This document shows, one piece after another, positions 9,441 to 17,644 of a stretch of DNA of 64,000 bases; the stretch's first letter is position 1, and every line of letters starts with the position of its first letter. The stretch comes from DASXQK01 sp963757155 (GTDB taxonomy: Bacteria; Pseudomonadota; Alphaproteobacteria; Dongiales; Dongiaceae). Under the pieces are notes generated by a model, which saw only the letters and a program-made list of their open reading frames with translations, was not told the origin of the DNA and made no database searches. Location of the stretch: positions 1 to 64,000 of the forward strand of contig CAVWQS010000021.1 in the NCBI GenBank assembly GCA_963757155.1, given 5' to 3'. Position numbers and translations under genes: made by a program.

Positions 9441-10499
9441 TTAGCCCCTGTCCCTACTGATAACTAGAATTCGAGCGTAGCGGTGATGGAGGCCGGCGAC
9501 CATCGGCTCGGCAATGATCAGACCAAACGGCTCGATAGAACGGCCAACCGGTGCGTCCTTCCCGAGCGCCAAGTGCGTGCGCGCCTGGTTGTAGTAAACG
9601 GCGTACCTGGACATGATCCGGTGAAGGTGCATCTCGCCGAGCACGATCACATGGTCGAGGCACTTGCGTCGGACCGAGCCGATCAGCCGCTCGACATGGG
9701 CATTTTGCCAGGGTGAGCGCGGTGCGGTTGGTCGATCCCGAATGCCCAGCCCGCGTAGACGTCGCTTCACGACCTCGCCATAGACGGCGTCACCGTCTCG
9801 CACGAGATACTCGGGCGCTTCGTCCCAGGGAAACGCCTCGATGATCTGCCGAGCAATCCATTCGGCGGTCGGATGTGTGGTCGCCGCATGGTAAATGACC
9901 TTCCGTCGGCCGTGAGACAGAATGACCAGGCAATAGAGCAATTTGAAGCCGATCGTGGGCACGACAAACAGGTCCGCCGCGGCAATCCCATCCGCATGGT
10001 TGCGGAGGAAGGTCCGCCAAGTCTGACCAGGTCGTCTGGGACCTTTGACCATGTACTTTGCGACGGTCGCTTGGGCGATCTCGATGCCAAGCTTGAGGAG
10101 CTCGCCGTGGATGCGCGGCGCACCCCATAAGCAGTTGACTCGGCTCATCTCACGGATCAGGTCACGGATCTCCCTGGGGACGGGCGGCCGGCCTCCCTTG
10201 GACCGCGATTTCCAGCGCCAGAAGGCTCGATATCCCCGTCGGTGCCAACCGATGATGGTCTCAGGTTTGACGATGGTCACGGCGTGAGCTACGGCCGGAC
10301 ACAGACGATAGAGCCAAACAAACGCCAGCCGATCCACATCGGAAAGGCGCACGCGCCGTGCTGCTCGCCGGCGCAGGATGTTCAACTGATGGCGTAGAAC
10401 GAGGTTCTCAGCCCGCAGCTGGCGTCGCGACTTTACCAGCGACGTCAACCAACCCAACAGCAGTTCGACCAGTCCCAACATTCGGCGCCAGGATGACAC
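9441..10499 (-). mobile_element. Transposase with rve integrase core (IS3/IS481 superfamily-like)
   Basis: 352 aa in one uninterrupted frame. The N-terminus has the pattern LRAENLVLRHQLNILRRR seen in single-ORF rve transposases. The catalytic triad is visible as Asp in AADLFVVPT, Asp in VRDGDAVYG and Glu in NAHVERLIGSVRR. The C-terminus YYNQARTHLALGKDAP is typical of these enzymes. I could not define terminal inverted repeats or a target duplication by eye. It abuts a truncated serine recombinase at 10541, so its arrival may have cut that gene. Confidence 0.8.
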
Positions 10500-10540
10500 G
10501 ATTCGGCGCTTTTCACCTCATCTCGCCCCGGGTGAGGTTT

Positions 10541-10681
10541 TCAGTAGCCACAGGTGCGCAGCTCATAGGCATCACGACATAGTTGGTCGAGCGCGTCTGC
10601 TACGACGAGGTCAAATCGCCCCCGGTAGGTATCCTGTAGGATCCTTTGATAGCTGGCCATGGGTGTAATGCGCCGCTCGCT
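10541..10681 (-). pseudogene. Serine recombinase remnant (N-terminal catalytic-domain piece)
   Basis: About 46 codons on the minus strand read SERRITPMASYQRILQD followed by GRFDLVVADALDQLCRD. This matches the segment of large serine resolvases that normally reads GYQ.LL.D.R.GRFDVVVAEALDRLSRD. It is interrupted by TGA at 10541-10543 where the next conserved block should begin, next to the transposase at 10499. No intact gene surrounds it. Confidence 0.55.
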
Positions 10682-10884
10682 CGGCCGCTTCCATTTCCAG
10701 CATGATGACGGCCCGGCACCCTCACTTTTCCAACTTGGCGAGTGCTGCGTCGAGTTTTTTCACAGCGATATTGTGGCCTGCAAACCAGACATATCCACGA
10801 GGCGCCACCCAGGCCAATCGGCCATTCAGCACTGTTTATATACTTTTACGTAAGGTAGGACCGCAGGCGCTCGCGACTGACTTA

Positions 10885-11126
10885 CTAGACTGCAGCGCCA
10901 CTCGGGGGACAATGACCGCTAGGCCCAAGGCCATTCGCTATCATTAAGAGCTCTGCTCTATCGCGCGCGCCAATTCTCGCCAGAATTTGACGTATCTGCG
11001 ACGGAGCTGGCTTGCGGTGAGGCCCAGCTCTTGAGCGATCGCGTTGTGCTGCAAATTTTGCCGCAGCCGCTTCAGCACATCGATCTCAAGTGGCGAAAGC
11101 CCGGATAGTAGGCGACCCGGAGTCCC
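10885..11126 (-). pseudogene. LuxR/GerE helix-turn-helix fragment (frameshifted)
   Basis: The minus strand reads LSGLSPLEIDVLKRLRQN followed by AIAQELGLTASQLRR, then in the next frame IRQILARIGARDRAELLMIANG. This aligns directly with the intact small HTH protein at 11324-11572 (ELGLSKGELATQIRQ, then VLASIGAPDRIALLKML). The join needs a frame change near 11000, and a stop precedes the fragment at 11127-11129, so no start is available. It is a decayed relative of its neighbour, arranged head to head with it. Confidence 0.5.
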
Positions 11127-11323
11127 TCAAGGCCGCCCATGGGCGCGGGATCGACCTTGTCGGTCTTCACGCACGATATATCTTGTTGTATACATCGATG
11201 ATGGCAGGCGAGGAAATTTCCACAAGGTCAAGGTCGTCGCGGGCGTGAGGTGTCCGTCAGGTACATCGGTCAGCTTCCGGCCGCGTGGTTCTGGGTTTAG
11301 CTCTGTGCAGCCAACGGGGGATC

Positions 11324-11572
11324 ATGACTAACGAAAGCGAGCGCGCCCAGCCGGAAGCCTCGGCTTCCAACGGCTTATCGAAGCTTTCGGCACTACAGCT
11401 CCGTATGCTGCGGCTACTGCGGGAGAGCAAGCGGCCTGAACAGATCAGCCGCGAGCTGGGCCTTAGCAAAGGAGAACTCGCGACGCAGATACGTCAGGTT
11501 CTCGCAAGCATCGGGGCGCCCGACAGGATAGCGCTCTTAAAAATGTTGGATAATCTCCCCCGCGGCAATTAA
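11324..11572 (+). CDS. Small GerE/LuxR-type helix-turn-helix protein
   Basis: 82 aa. Residues about 18-75 form a GerE-like DNA-binding domain (LSALQLRMLRLLRESKRPEQ, then ELGLSKGELATQIRQVL and SIGAPDRIALLKML). No receiver or ligand-binding domain precedes it, so it is either a stand-alone HTH protein or the C-terminal relic of a larger regulator. The sequence AACGGGGGATC before ATG 11324 is a plausible ribosome binding site. It lies among recombinase and transposase debris and has a degraded relative on the opposite strand at 10885-11126. Confidence 0.5.
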   Translation: MTNESERAQPEASASNGLSKLSALQLRMLRLLRESKRPEQISRELGLSKGELATQIRQVLASIGAPDRIALLKMLDNLPRGN

Positions 11573-11596
11573 TATTTCGTCCGCGGGGGCGCTCCC

Positions 11597-11971
11597 GGCT
11601 CGGTCACAGGGCGGCGCCAGGTCGACATGCCCATGGCCAATAGGCTTACGGTTCATATCATGGTCGCCGTTGCCGAGCATGAGCGGGAAATGATCTCCCA
11701 GCGGACAAAATCGGCACTGGCAGCGGCGAAGGCGCGTGGGGTCGAACTCGGGCGCCATGGCAAGACCGTCCTGGCTCCTCGAAACCATGCCGAGGCCGCG
11801 AACCGGGCAACGGATCTACGTCCGATCCTGGCCGAGCTGGAGGCCTCGGGGATCTCGAGCACTCGTTCGGTAGCGCAATGCCTTAGCGAGCGCGGGGTTC
11901 CAACACCCTCAGCAAAACGCTGGTACCAGACATTCGTGGTAAGGATGCTGCGCCTTGTGCGGTCGGCTTAA
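11597..11971 (+). pseudogene. Serine recombinase remnant (C-terminal part)
   Basis: The frame reads VDMPMANRLTVHIMVAVAEH, EREMISQRTKSALAAAKARG and then a recombinase-type stretch ISSTRSVAQCLSERGVPTPS. This is the end of the serine-recombinase catalytic domain and the start of the recombinase domain of the large resolvase/invertase family. The catalytic N-terminus with its Ser is absent upstream. A fragment of the missing type lies at 10541-10681 but on the opposite strand, so the two halves are not simply one interrupted gene. Confidence 0.62.
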
Positions 11972-12240
11972 CCGTCGCTTGGCCTCGCAATCGGGCGACC
12001 TTCGGTCCAGAGATACTTTTTCCTAGAAGCCGCGGGGGGCGTTGTTCTGACAGAAGCGTGCTTGCGCTTCTTCGCCCATCGTTGGAGCACAATCGCCTCT
12101 TGAACCAGCTTAAATGCCTGCCGAGCGAGTTTCCGTTTTTTCTGCAGGCTATCGACCTTGTGCGCTCGATCGAGAAGCACACGAGCCACGCTGCATAGGC
12201 CTGTGGCCGATTTACGAGGGCGAGCCTCCTGATCCGACAC
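11968..12240 (-). CDS. Short hypothetical protein, doubtful
   Basis: 90 codons, very basic (many Arg/Lys), with a predicted helical middle (SVARVLLDRAHKVDSLQKKR). It overlaps the end of the recombinase remnant by four bases on the opposite strand. No family is recognised and no strong ribosome binding site is seen. It may be a fragment or a chance frame in mobile-element DNA. Confidence 0.22.
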   Translation of the reverse strand: MSDQEARPRKSATGLCSVARVLLDRAHKVDSLQKKRKLARQAFKLVQEAIVLQRWAKKRKHASVRTTPPAASRKKYLWTEGRPIARPSDG

Positions 12241-12592
12241 TTATGTCCCGCCGCCGTTATCGCACGGTGATACGCTCGCCCAACGCTCCCCCGTCACGAC
12301 ATACATGCCAAAGATTACGAACCCGTTGCCGGGCTGATGCCGGCGCATCGGGCGGATCATGGAAACCTCGTCCCCGGCGGGGTGGGTCTTAGGGCCGGCT
12401 TCCGGCGATGAGGGTTTCACCCAAACCGCACACCTGAAAAAGTGGGAAAGAGGCGGCTCAGCGTCGATGATCGCGATTGGAGTTTCCGTCGGCTCCGAGG
12501 TTTTTCGGAAACCCGACCTGTAGGTATTTTACTTACGGATCCCTCCGCGGCCCGCCGCGCCGATTTACTGCACATGCCACCCGCCACGATCT
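12241..12592. other. Non-coding stretch left of the IS66-family element
   Basis: No gene recognised. It contains a 7-bp inverted repeat (GTTTCCG at about 12481 and CGGAAAC about 25 bases later) and ends in the TCTGATTTCCC that became the IS target. Confidence 0.35.
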
Positions 12593-12600
12593 GATTTCCC
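12593..12600. repeat. Target-site duplication, left copy
   Basis: GATTTCCC immediately outside the left terminal inverted repeat of the IS66-family element; an identical octamer lies outside the right end. Confidence 0.92.
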
Positions 12601-12626
12601 GTAACCGTCCATTCCTGACACGTTGG

Positions 12627-14213
12627 TCAGACTGCGGCGTTTGACGGGGTCCAGTTCCAGGGCAGCAGGTCGTCGAGCCGGCTCATCGGATGGCCGTTGG
12701 ACATGCGTTCCAGCACATCCCGGAGGTAGGCGAACGGCTCCACGGCGTTGAGCTTTGCAGTGGCCAGCAATGAGGCAACGACCGCCCAGCGCGCCGCGCC
12801 GCCATCGGATCCAGCGAACAGGTGGTTCTTGCGGCCGAGGGCAATCGGCCGGATGGCGCGTTCGACCGTGTTGGTGTCGAGTTCGACGCGCCCGTCATCG
12901 AGGAACCGGCAAAGGGCGCTCCAACGGGTCAGCGCATACCGGATCGCATCAGCAAGGCCGCCGCGGGGCGGGACGCGGCCAAGCTCCGCCTCGAGCCAGG
13001 TCTTCATCGCCCCGACCAGCGGCAGCGACTTGGTGCGCCGCACGCCCTGCCGCGTTTCGGCGGTCTGGCCCCGGATGGCAGTTTCGATAGCATAGAGCTC
13101 GGCAATGCGCCTCAGCGCTTCGGCCGCGACCGGAGAGCCGGTCGCCTGATGCACCTCATAGAACTTGCGCCGCGCATGGACCCAGCACGCCGCCAGCAGG
13201 ATTTTGCCGCCGGTGCGAAGCCGCTCGAACCCGGGGTAACCGTCGACCTGAACCACACCTCTGAACTGCGCCAGATGAGAAGCGGGGCGCTCGGCCCGAC
13301 GATCGGGACTGTAGAGATAGACGGCCGCCGGCGGATCGGGTCCGTTCCAGGGCCGGTCATCGCGGGCGTAGATCCAGAGCCGGCCGGTCTTGGTGCGGCC
13401 CCGGCCGGGATCGAGCACCGGGATCGGCGTATCGTCAGCGAACAGCTTCTGCGAGGCGAAGACATGCTCGGCGAGCCTTGCCTGCAACGGCTCTAGCCAC
13501 CAAACGGCTCCGCCAACCCAGTTGGCGAGTGTCGAGCGATCCAGCTCAACGCCTTGTCGGGCGAAGATTTGGCTCTGCCTGTAAAGCGGAAGGTGATCGC
13601 AGTACTTGGCGACCAGGACATGGGCGAGAAGCCCGGGACTGGCGAGGCCCTTGGCGATGGGACGCTCGGGGGCGGGCGCCTGGTGGATGGTGCCGCAGGC
13701 CCGGCAACCATAGCGCGGCCGGCAGATCCGGATGACCCGAAGCCGCGCCGGCACATGGTCCAGCACTTCGCTGACCGTCTCGCCGATCATATGAAGGGCG
13801 CCCCCGCAACAGGGGCAGGCTTGGTGTTCGAGATCGAGACGTATGTCCTGGCGAGACAGATGCCCCGGCAGACTTGGCCGATCGGTCCGCGAGCTGGGCC
13901 TCGTCGCCGATGCGCCCTCCGGCGCAAGCTTGGCTTCGGCCCGTGCGATATCAGCCTCCAGATCTTCGAAGCCGAACTGCAGTTGATCATTATCAAACCG
14001 TTCAGCTCGACGGCCGAACTGACTGCGCTGCAGCTTTTGCACGATGAGCCGGAGGCGTTCGATCTCCGCCTGCGCCTGCGTGAGGGCCGCGCGGTCGACC
14101 GCGAGCGTGCGAACCATTTGCTGCAGCGTCGCGATATCGTCCGGCAGGGCAGCAAGATCGAAGTTCATGAGCTGAGAGTCTACGCTGAACTCGCCCACTT
14201 CCTCACCGACCAA
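12627..14213 (-). CDS. tnpC: IS66 family transposase (TnpC)
   Basis: 528 aa, the full length expected. An N-terminal leucine-zipper-like helix (LRLIVQKLQRSQFGRRAER) precedes a zinc-finger pair (CPCCGG and CRPRYGCRACG). The DDE catalytic core includes LFADDTPIPVLDPG and VQVDGYPGF, and the C-terminus carries DDGRVELDTNTVERAIRPIA, with Glu in the expected third position, followed by LLPWNW. It is the main catalytic protein of the element and is transcribed after tnpA and tnpB. The start at 14213 could be moved to the ATG at 14168 (MNFDLAAL). Confidence 0.93.
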   Translation of the reverse strand: MVGEEVGEFSVDSQLMNFDLAALPDDIATLQQMVRTLAVDRAALTQAQAEIERLRLIVQKLQRSQFGRRAERFDNDQLQFGFEDLEADIARAEAKLAPEGASATRPSSRTDRPSLPGHLSRQDIRLDLEHQACPCCGGALHMIGETVSEVLDHVPARLRVIRICRPRYGCRACGTIHQAPAPERPIAKGLASPGLLAHVLVAKYCDHLPLYRQSQIFARQGVELDRSTLANWVGGAVWWLEPLQARLAEHVFASQKLFADDTPIPVLDPGRGRTKTGRLWIYARDDRPWNGPDPPAAVYLYSPDRRAERPASHLAQFRGVVQVDGYPGFERLRTGGKILLAACWVHARRKFYEVHQATGSPVAAEALRRIAELYAIETAIRGQTAETRQGVRRTKSLPLVGAMKTWLEAELGRVPPRGGLADAIRYALTRWSALCRFLDDGRVELDTNTVERAIRPIALGRKNHLFAGSDGGAARWAVVASLLATAKLNAVEPFAYLRDVLERMSNGHPMSRLDDLLPWNWTPSNAAV

Positions 14214-14243
14214 CGTGTCGTGTAAGTCAATCAGCCGCAGCGA

Positions 14244-14597
14244 TCATCCCGCTACCGCCGGTCGCCACTGCCGCTCCGGCGCACGCCAGTCGACGCCGTC
14301 AATGAGCTTCGACAACTGCGCCGAGCTCAGGGGCAGTGTCTCGCCCGGCTCGACGTTCGATGGCCACAGGAAGACGCCCTGCTCAAGTCGCTTGGTGAAC
14401 AGGCACAGCCCCGTCCCATCCCAGAATACGATCTTGATGAGGTTGGCCCTTCGACCCCGGAACACAAACAGGTGGCCCGAGAAGGGATCTTGCCGCAGCA
14501 CGCCCTGGACCAGCATGGCCAGCCCGTCGATGCCCTTGCGCATGTCAGTGTAGCCGAAGGCCAGGTGCACCTTTACTCCCGCAGGAAGCAGCGTCAT
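14244..14597 (-). CDS. tnpB: IS66 family accessory protein TnpB
   Basis: 117 aa with the TnpB/Orf2 signature (VKVHLAFGYTDMRKGIDGLA, FVFRGRRANLIKIVFWDGTG and LCLFTKRLEQGVFLWP). It is required with TnpA for transposition in characterised IS66 elements. ATG 14597 is chosen because it overlaps the tnpA stop (ATGA), implying translational coupling. Confidence 0.93.
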   Translation of the reverse strand: MTLLPAGVKVHLAFGYTDMRKGIDGLAMLVQGVLRQDPFSGHLFVFRGRRANLIKIVFWDGTGLCLFTKRLEQGVFLWPSNVEPGETLPLSSAQLSKLIDGVDWRAPERQWRPAVAG

Positions 14598-15121
14598 GGC
14601 ACGCGCTCCTCCTCGCCGACAGCCGAAGCGCAAGCCGCGGTCGAATCTGTGATCTGAACCGCGACAAATACCGGCGCAGCCCCCGGCGACAGTTCCTGCT
14701 TCCAGCGGAACAGAACCCGTGCCGCTATCCCATAGCCGCGCGCCACCGCCGAGAGGCTCACTCCCGGTTGCCCCGCCTCCTCAACGATCCGACGCTTGTC
14801 CGCCTCGCTGAACCTACGCCGATGGCCCTCGCGCGCAGGTGGAACGATGGGCGCCGACGGCCCGTAGGTCATATGACTAGGACTATGACTTAGACTGTGA
14901 CTAAGGGTGTGACTTAGGCCTCCCCGCCGGTAGAGCAGCTTGCGCAGCGGTGGCTGAGGCTCCGCTTTGAACTTGGCCCGCCAGTTCCCAAATGCCTTGA
15001 GCGGGATCCCCCGAGCCTCACAATATTCCCGCTGATTCAACTCGCTGCGACACCAGGCTTCATGGTGTGCCCGCCAAAAGGCCTCGTCGTAGCGCACGCG
15101 GGATTGGTAATGATCCGCCAT
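14594..15121 (-). CDS. tnpA: IS66 family DNA-binding protein TnpA
   Basis: 175 aa. The C-terminal half holds a helix-turn-helix typical of IS66 TnpA (RRRFSEADKRRIVEEAGQPG, then VSLSAVARGYGIAARVLFRW). The N-terminal part FWRAHHEAWCRSELNQREYC with GIPLKAFGNWRAKF resembles a second helical DNA-binding unit. Between them is an odd Ser-His repeat, LSHTLSHSLSHSPSH, encoded by roughly 12-base repeats at about 14870-14925. ATG 15121 is preferred over 15178 because the conserved DHYQSRVRYDEAFW follows it. Confidence 0.82.
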   Translation of the reverse strand: MADHYQSRVRYDEAFWRAHHEAWCRSELNQREYCEARGIPLKAFGNWRAKFKAEPQPPLRKLLYRRGGLSHTLSHSLSHSPSHMTYGPSAPIVPPAREGHRRRFSEADKRRIVEEAGQPGVSLSAVARGYGIAARVLFRWKQELSPGAAPVFVAVQITDSTAACASAVGEEERVP

Positions 15122-15208
15122 CGTTCTCATCCTCACCTGCAAATTGCCGGCGAGAACAGATCGCAACCGCCACCCCACCAGACAAGTGTGTGAGAAATGG
15201 ACGCTTAC

Positions 15209-15216
15209 GATTTCCC
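15209..15216. repeat. Target-site duplication, right copy
   Basis: GATTTCCC immediately outside the right terminal inverted repeat. Joining the flanks restores a continuous CTGATTTCCCTGCGGG target sequence. Confidence 0.92.
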
Positions 15217-15385
15217 TGCGGGAGAAAATTCATTCCCTGATCAACCAGGTAAATTCCCTGTTCTGTTGCACAGGGAATTTCGCATAAAGCAGAGTGATTT
15301 CAGCGCGTTGTGCGCCACAGACGGCGCCATGAACCCAGTTTCGGCCAAAATTCCCTGTTAATTCCCTGCATAACAGGGAATTTGA
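15211..15385. repeat. ATTCCCTG hairpin repeat cluster
   Basis: At least six ATTCCCTG/CAGGGAAT units occur in 175 bases. Two form clear hairpins: AAATTCCCTG with CAGGGAATTT about ten bases later (15250-15280), and a second with two ATTCCCTG units followed by CAGGGAATTT (15349-15382). No protein is encoded. Similar ATTCCCTG clusters are, to my knowledge, common in alphaproteobacterial intergenic DNA near mobile elements. The IS66-family element inserted at one edge of the cluster. Confidence 0.7.
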
Positions 15386-15482
15386 AGGGGAGACGGGTTC
15401 GCGGCTGACTGCCACCTCCACCAGACTTTCCAGCCAATTCAAGCGATTGAGCGGCGCTTGCCCATGAGGGGGGCGAGGCCTG

Positions 15483-16337
15483 TCAAACCGGTCGCATGAA
15501 GATCGGGAGCTGCAGCGGATCGCTGTCGATCCGGCCCTGCTCCGCGATCATCCACCCCCCGTGGGACCCCAGATATTCGGTGGTCATGGAGGTATCCCCA
15601 TAGGTGATGTCGCCATCGATCGGCGGTCGAGGATGGGGGTGGAAGGCAAAGCCTTTCTCTTGATGCGCAGCCTCCATGGTCTTGGGATCAGCCGTGCCGC
15701 CCCATTTGGTGATGAATTCCCAATAGGCGGGGGGGCGAATCGTGGCCACGAGGAGGCCACCGGGGGCGATGCGCCGCCGGATCGCCGCCAGCGCCGTGCG
15801 CAAGGCGCGGGCCGAGGTATGGGTGAAGACCGAGAAAGCCAGGACGACGTCGAACTTCTCCTCGCCGAAGGGCAGATCTTCCGGCAGATACTCCGAGCGC
15901 GCGAGCTGGCCCCATACCCGGTGCCGCTCGCAGAGCTGCAAGGAGGCGTCCCAGGGGTCGCAGCCGTAAACGCGATCGGTGAACCAGGGCAGCAGCCTGA
16001 GCATCCGCCCGTAGCCGCAGCCGAAATCGAGAACGGATTTGCCGGCGAGCCCGCGCCCGGTGAGGCGCGCGGCCGTGGAATCGACGAGTTGCACGAAGCC
16101 GAGGGCGGGCCGCATGACGGTCTCCCCGGATGCGCCCGTCCAGGACAGTTGGACGTCCTCGGGCGGCATGGCGGGCAACCTCGCCGATAGCCCCGGCCAG
16201 CGGGCGTCGGGCATGCCCAGCAGGAGCTTCGTGAAAGCCTCCAGCGGGATGGTCCGCAGGACCGCCATGAGCCGTCCTGCATCGCCGCCGGCAAGTTTCT
16301 CCGCATGGGCCAGCGTCGCCTCGTTAGGTGTCAGCAT
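15483..16337 (-). CDS. Class I SAM-dependent methyltransferase
   Basis: 284 aa. Motif I is VLDFGCGYGRMLRLLP (about residues 101-116), followed by VYGCDPWDASLQLC (acidic motif II), FDVVLAFSVFTHTS and APGGLLVATIRP, the usual order of the Rossmann-like methyltransferase fold. About 95 N-terminal residues of unknown function precede the domain. It is divergent from the acyltransferase at 16511. The substrate is unknown; a role in surface-glycan or secondary metabolism is only a guess. Confidence 0.8.
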   Translation of the reverse strand: MLTPNEATLAHAEKLAGGDAGRLMAVLRTIPLEAFTKLLLGMPDARWPGLSARLPAMPPEDVQLSWTGASGETVMRPALGFVQLVDSTAARLTGRGLAGKSVLDFGCGYGRMLRLLPWFTDRVYGCDPWDASLQLCERHRVWGQLARSEYLPEDLPFGEEKFDVVLAFSVFTHTSARALRTALAAIRRRIAPGGLLVATIRPPAYWEFITKWGGTADPKTMEAAHQEKGFAFHPHPRPPIDGDITYGDTSMTTEYLGSHGGWMIAEQGRIDSDPLQLPIFMRPV

Positions 16338-16510
16338 TGCGTCCTTCGCTCCTTGGGATTCCCTCTTTGGGCGGACGAGCTGCGCCCGTCGCCCTTCGAC
16401 TAAAGCCCAGTTTAGGGGTACGAGCTGCGCCCGTCACCCTTTGACCGACGCTTCTTGCCCGTGCTCTCCGTTTCAACGACAATCCTCGGCGGAACATAAC
16501 GTGGGGGTCC

Positions 16511-17638
16511 ATGCGCCGCCTTGATTTCGTCGACAGTCTGCGAGGCCTCGCCGCGATCTATATCGTGGTCTTCCACACGGTCCGGGTGCCGGCGCCCAAT
16601 CTTGTAGTGCCTCATTGGGCCCAGGCCATCGTTGTCGGCGGGGGCTCGGCGGTTACGCTCTTCTTCATCATCAGCGCCTTCTCCCTATGTCACACCATGA
16701 AGGCGCATGCCGGCCAGCAGGGCGAGATCAGGGATTTCTATATCCGGCGGCTGTTCCGGATCGCTCCGCTCTTCTATGTCATGCTCGTCTTCTACTTCTT
16801 TCGCAACGTGCTTTACTACGGCAAATGGGATAGCCCCTGGGAATGGCTCAAGAGCGTACTCTTCATCTTCAATTTCTTTCCTGGCTCTGAGACAGGCATT
16901 GTCTGGGCCTCGTGGACCATCGGTGTGGAAATGGTATTCTACGCCATATTTCCACTGCTCTTCCTGCGCTTCCGCAACGGCCCCAGTCTCGTAGCGTTGT
17001 TTTTTGCTGCTCTCCTGATCGCAGTCGCCTTCCAGGAATTCGTACTGCATCTGCCGCTATCCGCCGCGGCCGCGGCATCTTTCTTCAACTTCAGCTTCTT
17101 CCGGCATTTGCCGGTTTTCATCTTCGGGATGCTGTGCTGGCTCGTATTCGATCGCTTTATCGACGGCCGCGAGCATCGCGCCGGGCTTGGTGCGGCTCTG
17201 ATTCTAGGAAGTCTTTGGGCCTACCACGCCATGCTGCATGGGGCGCTGAAGTTCTGGTTCCCCGAGGGGTATTACTGGCAGGCCGTCATCTATTCGGCCC
17301 TGCTGCTGGGCCTCGGGATCTCGCCATCCTGGGTCTTCGTCAACCATTTGACGCGCTTCGCCGGCAAGATCAGCTACTCGATCTACCTCCTGCACCCCTC
17401 GACCATCCTCTTCCTGTTCCCCGTGTACCGGTGGATCTACAGTGTGGGACTCCCCGTGACGGTTAGCTTCCTTCTCTGCTATGCGCTGACGCTGGCGATC
17501 GTGATCTCGCTTGCTTCGATCACCTATAGGTGGATCGAGAAGCCCGGGATGAGGGCGGGCAAGCGCCTGATCGCGCGCTTGTCGGCGGGCTATTCCCCGG
17601 CCCCTGCCTCATCGGGAGTGTCGGCCCCCGCGCCCTAG
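16511..17638 (+). CDS. Acyltransferase 3 family membrane protein
   Basis: 375 aa, about ten transmembrane segments. The N-terminal signature RLDFVDSLRGLAAIYIVVFH carries the family's R..R/H catalytic His. WASWTIGVEMVFYAIFPLLF corresponds to the WS...E.F.Y.. stretch, and YRWIEKPGM is the typical ending. Such proteins transfer acyl groups to extracytoplasmic sugars or lipids. It is full length and uninterrupted, unlike the broken member at 1-596. The precise target is unknown. Confidence 0.88.
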   Translation: MRRLDFVDSLRGLAAIYIVVFHTVRVPAPNLVVPHWAQAIVVGGGSAVTLFFIISAFSLCHTMKAHAGQQGEIRDFYIRRLFRIAPLFYVMLVFYFFRNVLYYGKWDSPWEWLKSVLFIFNFFPGSETGIVWASWTIGVEMVFYAIFPLLFLRFRNGPSLVALFFAALLIAVAFQEFVLHLPLSAAAAASFFNFSFFRHLPVFIFGMLCWLVFDRFIDGREHRAGLGAALILGSLWAYHAMLHGALKFWFPEGYYWQAVIYSALLLGLGISPSWVFVNHLTRFAGKISYSIYLLHPSTILFLFPVYRWIYSVGLPVTVSFLLCYALTLAIVISLASITYRWIEKPGMRAGKRLIARLSAGYSPAPASSGVSAPAP

Positions 17639-17644
17639 AGCAGA

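Larger units (their letters stand above)
12601..15208 (-). mobile_element. Intact IS66-family insertion sequence, 2608 bp
   Basis: The three-gene tnpA-tnpB-tnpC set on the minus strand is bounded by imperfect terminal inverted repeats. The left end reads GTAACCGTCCATTCCTGACA; the right end, read inward on the minus strand, is GTAAGCGTCCATTTCTCACA. Both ends are flanked by the identical octamer GATTTCCC (12593-12600 and 15209-15216), the 8-bp target duplication expected of IS66. All three genes are open, which suggests recent and possibly active transposition into the ATTCCCTG repeat region. Confidence 0.93.

Noticed and set aside
9441..10541. Terminal repeats and target duplication for the rve transposase
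   Set aside because: I could not find matching ends by eye, so only the coding sequence is reported.
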